NCBI GenBank assembly: GCA_963682055.1
Contig: OY821742.1
Coordinates: forward strand, 11,315,752 to 11,379,751
From: Primula veris
Lineage: Eukaryota; Streptophyta; Magnoliopsida; Ericales; Primulaceae
DNA: 64,000 nt
Direction of reading: 5' to 3'
Both the position numbers and the translations under genes were made by a program. The notes beneath the pieces were generated by a model. That model was not told where the DNA came from. It saw only the letters and a program-made list of their open reading frames with translations, and made no database searches. Of the stretch, positions 59,410 to 64,000 are shown one piece after another; the first letter of the stretch is position 1, and every line of letters starts with the position of its first letter.

Positions 59410-61852
59410 TACTCCCGAGTCAGTCCCATGGTATTATTATTGAATTTATTGTTTACTTTGTTTTATGTTTTCCCGACTTGCATGTCAGTATCTCATCTAT
59501 AATGAATCCAAATGCAATAAGTGGTGACAAATAGGAAGAAGTCTACCATTAAATAAATCCAAATGTAAGAAACTAAATGAGGTTACTCACTGTTGAAGGC
59601 TCTATGAAGATCGATCATTTGATACATGTTTGAAGTGGTTACAAAACTAAGTTTCATCTCAATATTTGATAAGTCGTTACTCTGTTTCTTTTTGTCAATC
59701 CGATATATCTAATTCGGCTCGTTAAAGTACCAGTCCATATTTGGTACTTATTTTGGAAGCTAATCGGTTCGTTACTGTAAAAGAAATCTCATTTGTTGTG
59801 TTGTAACTTGTAAGTCAACATATAAATTTACTAATTTTCAAATAGATTGATTTGGTACCTCGAAAACCATGTTCTCCTAAACAATCGGTAGCTAAAACTA
59901 TATATAGATTTGGTGATGTATGAGTCTATATCTTTACTCATATTTCTTTAACTCTTTACCCACTTGCTTATTTTCATTTAAATTTTAAATTTTCACAAAT
60001 TTTTCCGTAAATTTATAAGTTTTTATATTATATTGTATTCAAAATTTAAAATATTTGGACATAATATTGTTTTACACAATTTTTCTAAAATTTAATGTTT
60101 AATTTACACTAATTTATACATTTATTCCAAAATAAATTACATGTGAATTTTCTTTTAAAAATAATTATTGGAATGTATTTGTACATTTATTATAGTAATT
60201 ATATAATTTTTTTTAAGTTTTTTAGAATTTTTTTTTGATAAAATAAGCAATTGGTCACGGAAGAGAATAGAGAATATAAGGAATAATATTTGGACTTATG
60301 ATGTATGCTTGGCTGACAATCCACTCAACGGATTCGTTCATCGGTATCGTGCTGTGGTAACTCTTTTTCAGATTTGCAAGCATTACTCAAGATGATTGAG
60401 GTTTTGCCAAGTCACATCCACTGACCAGTTGGATGATGCTTGATAAAAAAAAAAAATGCACGTAGTAAGTGGTTAACGATAATATATCATGGCAGTTCCG
60501 GTATCTCTTAGTATTTTTCAACTTGTAGCAGAAAGCAAGCGAAGCACAAAAAAAAGAATACATCACGATATTGCGAGACAAACACCGAAAGGGTAATATT
60601 TTGGGAAGAATTTGAACCAGGTCGAAGATGTCTACCTGATTGGAGAATTGTGTCAACAAGTTAAGCATAAACGTTCTCAATCAAATGCCTCATGATACAT
60701 TGATATTGACCAATATAGTTTTCAGCATTACTGGTGCTATAAACTTACCACAGATCAGAAACATTAACAGAGGAAAGTATGAACATATACATTTTCGAAA
60801 AGAAAAAGAAAAACGGGATTAAAACAATTTCATCAACAACAACAATTCTTATCAACTCTGGGCCAAAATTTATCCCATGGTCATTAAAGGGAGGGGTTGG
60901 ACCGTGTGAGGGGCAAAAATACTCGGATCGACAATTTGTTTTAATAATATCATAGTAAAAAATTGAACTTTTCTCACATTTTCTTAATAGAGCATGTTAT
61001 AACCAACTTCAGTGCCTACCTACTTTCTCCCCTCCATGGGCGTTGTTGCTTATCTATAAGGTTGATTTGATCACATGAACTTACATATGAAGTTCTCGTA
61101 TATAACTTCAAGCGATCAAGTCGTGTTGCGTCGTTTCTCCTTACTCCTGCCTAGGTGGATATATCAAAACACGTAACGCTTAATAAAAAAAATCGGTAGC
61201 ATGACAACAGATCTAACTAACAATTGTTCATATATCTTGATTATAGCGTTCAACCGAAGCTTTGAACTGTGGAGGCTATAATTGCTTATTGTTTAAGGTT
61301 TATACATTAAAGTATAAAACATTGTTAATCTACTAATCATGTGTATGATCCTTAAGCTACCGACTAAGGTCATTAACCAGGTCGAGAATTTATCAACATA
61401 AGCATGAACTATCATAAGAACAATCCATAACGTATGCAACACTGTGAACTCCTCGCAACATTAAATAGATTGTAATATTGTTTAATGCACATGAAATTAA
61501 ATTGTAGTTTCTACTAAAATTTTATGATTTAAATTGATTGAAAACTGTGATGGAAATGAGAAGGATTTGGTTAGATGAGCTTGTGGATAGTGAAAGCATG
61601 ATCATGATGGTAATGAGAAGTAGGAGATACTGAAAAATTCAAATTGTCACTTTCCAACTTCCTTTTTCCTTCAAAACTCAAAGAGCTCTAACGGAGTATA
61701 AGTTAGAAACTAGCTCAGAATTTTCGATCTCATGACGAATGGGTCACGAGAAATATATCGCGAACCGCTTCTCTGTTGGTATCTGGATAGCCCCATTTAT
61801 GCACAAAAGCCACAGTACAAGAGAAAAAACAGAATGAAATTAAAAAAAAAAG
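59410..61852. other. intergenic; left copy of a local duplication
   Basis: No gene seen. The part from about 60520 to 61440 is related to 63410-63995 (see the separate repeat entries). Confidence 0.55.
60520..61440 (+). repeat. diverged local duplication, left copy
   Basis: Shared landmarks, in the same order as 63410-63780: GCAGAAAGCAAG, ACTGGTGCTA, TATGAACAT and CTACCGACTAAGGTCATTAA. The copies are old and carry indels, so limits are approximate. Confidence 0.55.
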
Positions 61853-62428
61853 TTACTCTTCAGCAGGCGGCGGTGCAGATTGAGGCCAAACGCTAACCTT
61901 CTCCTTCTCGACCTTGATATAAATAGCCGACATAGCTACAACAAAGTAAACTTGCACAAAAATAATTGAGGGCGAGTGGAAGTTGATAACGCTTTTGCCA
62001 GTGGCCAACTCCACCAGGAGTAAGGCGGACAGACCTAACATCGCAATCCGACCATTGATCCTCTCAGAGTACGGGCTAAACCCAAAATCCACCTTCAACC
62101 CTCCTGACATTGGTTCCTTCAGAGACACAGGCGGGAGGAACACAGATGACGAGGATCCTGAAGAAGTTTTCTTCCCTTTCTTGGTCTTTCGTACTTCGGC
62201 TTTCTTGCCTGACCCGCTACGATAACGGAGTCTGACTTGGGAAAGACGGGACTCAAAGTCAGGATTATCATCTGATCCGAGAGCAGGGTCAGATGATGCT
62301 TCTGGCTCCGAGGAGTCTTCCTCGGACGCTCGTGTCTTGAAGATGGAGTGCCTAAATGCTGAGGTTCGACATGGGGATGGAACAAGTTGTTGAGTTTGGA
62401 AAACTGAGCTGGGAAATTGGAGAGCCAT
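61853..62428 (-). CDS. chloroplast light-harvesting-like (LIL/HLIP-type) membrane protein
   Basis: Single-exon frame of 191 residues. Residues 1 to about 35 are Ser/Arg-rich and lack acidic residues, as in a plastid transit peptide. An acidic then Lys/Ser-rich linker follows. The segment FSPYSERINGRIAMLGLSAL (about 120-140), continuing LLVELATGKS, carries the E-x-x-N-G-R-x-A-M-x-G chlorophyll-binding motif of the LHC/HLIP/ELIP superfamily in a membrane helix. A second hydrophobic helix (FVQVYFVVAMSAIYI, about 158-172) and a charged tail follow. Such proteins sit in the thylakoid membrane and are linked to pigment handling or photoprotection. The second helix lacks the motif, so only one helix is LHC-like. 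I cannot assign an exact orthologue. Start ATG at 62428, stop TAA at 61853. Confidence 0.82.
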   Translation of the reverse strand: MALQFPSSVFQTQQLVPSPCRTSAFRHSIFKTRASEEDSSEPEASSDPALGSDDNPDFESRLSQVRLRYRSGSGKKAEVRKTKKGKKTSSGSSSSVFLPPVSLKEPMSGGLKVDFGFSPYSERINGRIAMLGLSALLLVELATGKSVINFHSPSIIFVQVYFVVAMSAIYIKVEKEKVSVWPQSAPPPAEE

Positions 62429-64000
62429 TCCTCAATGTCTCTTATTTCTTTTGTTATCACATATACTTCTTCTTGTACTTTATCCACACTATGAGGCTCT
62501 TCTATCTTCCACTTCTTGGTTCAAATGTGGACCACTTGGGGACTTGGATATAGAGGATATAATTTGAAGTTAGTGCGAGTAGAAAATAGTCTTAAATTTT
62601 TGTAGGTGAGTTTTCCTACATATATTTTTTTTTCACGAGCTAGCTTCCTATTGTATTGTCCAATTTATCAAAATTGTTGTAACTTCAAAATCTTACAGTA
62701 TGTACCAAAATAAATCTAACCAGTTGATGTGGATCAATATATGAGTTAATCTTAGTCATATCTAAATTGTTTAATATTAGTTTAACTAAGAGATGGATGA
62801 TCGATCCATGTGAACGAGAAATGTTTAATAGAAATATTTGATTCAGCCTGAACAGATTTTTCGTGCCCTTTGTTTGATTTATCGACAGCTAGCAATCGAT
62901 GCTTTTTGTTTTGTTTTTTGTTTATTGCTTATTTTATTTAATAACCCCTACATACCGAGATATAAAAGAACATTCCGGCTGAAATTTTTTTTCATGTCAG
63001 CTGGTGAGACTAAAAATTCATATTGATTTAGTATAGCATGAACTAAATGACTTAATTAGTCCGACACCGTACTACGTTCTGCATACATGCCAAGAATGAT
63101 GACAGAAGAAATTTCTTCATTTATCGCTGCAACTTGTAAACGAATAGGTTAAAGCTCAATTGAAGCTGTGTGAAAATCTAAATTTCTGGTTTAACCTCCC
63201 GAAAACACAGAGAACAGCTTATACACTGACTAGCCAAAAGCAATGCATCCAAGCTATAATTGAAGTATAATAAGCTGAGTTCAAAATCTCCGATCAAACA
63301 AGTTCTTAGGCCAATATATTATTGATTTAGTGTACCACATACCACATCCATATCTACCCGTCCCACCAAATGAAATTATGAAACAAGAAACTACATCTTT
63401 CAATAGAAGCAGAAAGCAAGTCAAGCATACATATTTTCACCAATACTAGTTTTGAGAATCACTGGTGCTACAAATAGCAAATCACATCCTTATATCAGAT
63501 AATTCCTTACTACACTAAATAAACATGAGCACGGCATATTTAAACGAAACACACAAACATATGAACATTTTGAACTGACAAGTGACAACAGTTCTCCTTA
63601 TTAACTTCTCACCCAGATTGCGTGAACTCCCCATGGCTATAGCTGCTTACCAATTCGAGGTTGAACATTGAAGTGCAAATACATGCACATGATATTCTCA
63701 TCTATATACCTTAAAGCCACCAACTAAGGTCCTTAACCAAGTTTATAATTCAAAACACAACATATGTTAATTAATAAGAAGACTAGTAACAGTTCTTATT
63801 CATAACACCCATCCCAAAAAAAGAAAAGAAACTGCAAACCTAGTTACTACTTATCAGTTTCAAGGTTTCTACATAAACCTGTGATCATGAATTTTAATAT
63901 CTAAATCATGCATCTTCAAGACACCAACTAAAGTCCTTTGCGCAAATTTAGATATAATATTATAACCTTTAACCGTCATAAGCATGATGTATGAAGGAAA
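62429..64000. other. intergenic; right copies of the local duplication
   Basis: The first 150 bp are the upstream region of the LIL-type gene, with a TATA-like CTATATCC near 62545-62552 on the minus strand. No other gene is visible to the window end. Confidence 0.5.
63410..63995 (+). repeat. diverged local duplication, right copy with a partial third copy
   Basis: 63410-63780 follows 60520-61440 in landmark order. A further partial copy (about 63838-63995) repeats the final third, with ACACCAACTAAAGTCCTT and GTCATAAGCATGA matching ACCGACTAAGGTCATT and ACATAAGCATGA at about 61360-61410. Confidence 0.5.

Noticed and set aside
60387..60680. 97-codon minus-strand frame
   Set aside because: No domain, AT-driven composition, and it overlaps a duplicated non-coding block.

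Overview
This window is nuclear DNA of a flowering plant, most likely a eudicot. It is AT-rich, its genes are split by GT-AG introns, and it carries plant-only families: two LBD (LOB-domain) transcription factors, a group-I-like bZIP, a PPR protein, an F-box/FBA pseudogene and a chloroplast LIL/HLIP-type protein. The species cannot be named from the sequence. No rRNA, tRNA or CRISPR feature was found.

Layout. 0-2.2 kb: the 3' end of a dead LINE, then two copies of the first exon of a TypA/BipA-type organellar GTPase gene on the minus strand, one intact and one broken. 4.1-5.8 kb: an LBD22-like gene with a tiny second exon. 9.4-10.6 kb: an F-box pseudogene, followed by a Tourist-type MITE. 12.6-18.6 kb: a glucosidase-II-beta-like membrane protein gene (six coding exons) and, 10 bp after its stop codon, an intronless PPR gene. 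24.1-41.0 kb: a 16.8-kb Ty3/gypsy (Tat lineage) LTR retrotransposon with 5-bp target-site duplications. 42.2-45.9 kb: a bZIP34/bZIP61-like gene with four coding exons. 49.0-55.0 kb: a decayed PIF/Harbinger transposon. 57.9-59.4 kb: an LBD23/24-like gene. 61.9-62.4 kb: a light-harvesting-like chloroplast protein gene lying between two diverged copies of a local duplication.

The most unusual region is the 3' half of the retrotransposon. Its sense gag-pol has one frameshift and one in-frame stop although its LTRs are about 99% identical. Behind pol, after about 1 kb of 86-bp tandem repeats, there are six genes on the opposite strand, all still open. One is a five-exon gene of about 896 codons whose N-terminal part looks like the 'putative gypsy-type transposon' family (PF04195 type). 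The other five are small intronless coiled-coil genes, each with its own TATA box and most with an AATAAA signal. They appear to be diverged copies of one another. Antisense extra ORFs are known in Tat elements. I do not know of a described array of separately promoted mini-genes of this kind.

The bZIP gene and the glucosidase-II-beta-like gene are, as far as I recall, homologues of the Arabidopsis neighbours At2g42380 and At2g42390. The window may therefore preserve an old gene pair, now forced apart by the retrotransposon. Exon models come from reading frames, splice-site sequences and family motifs. No transcript evidence was available.
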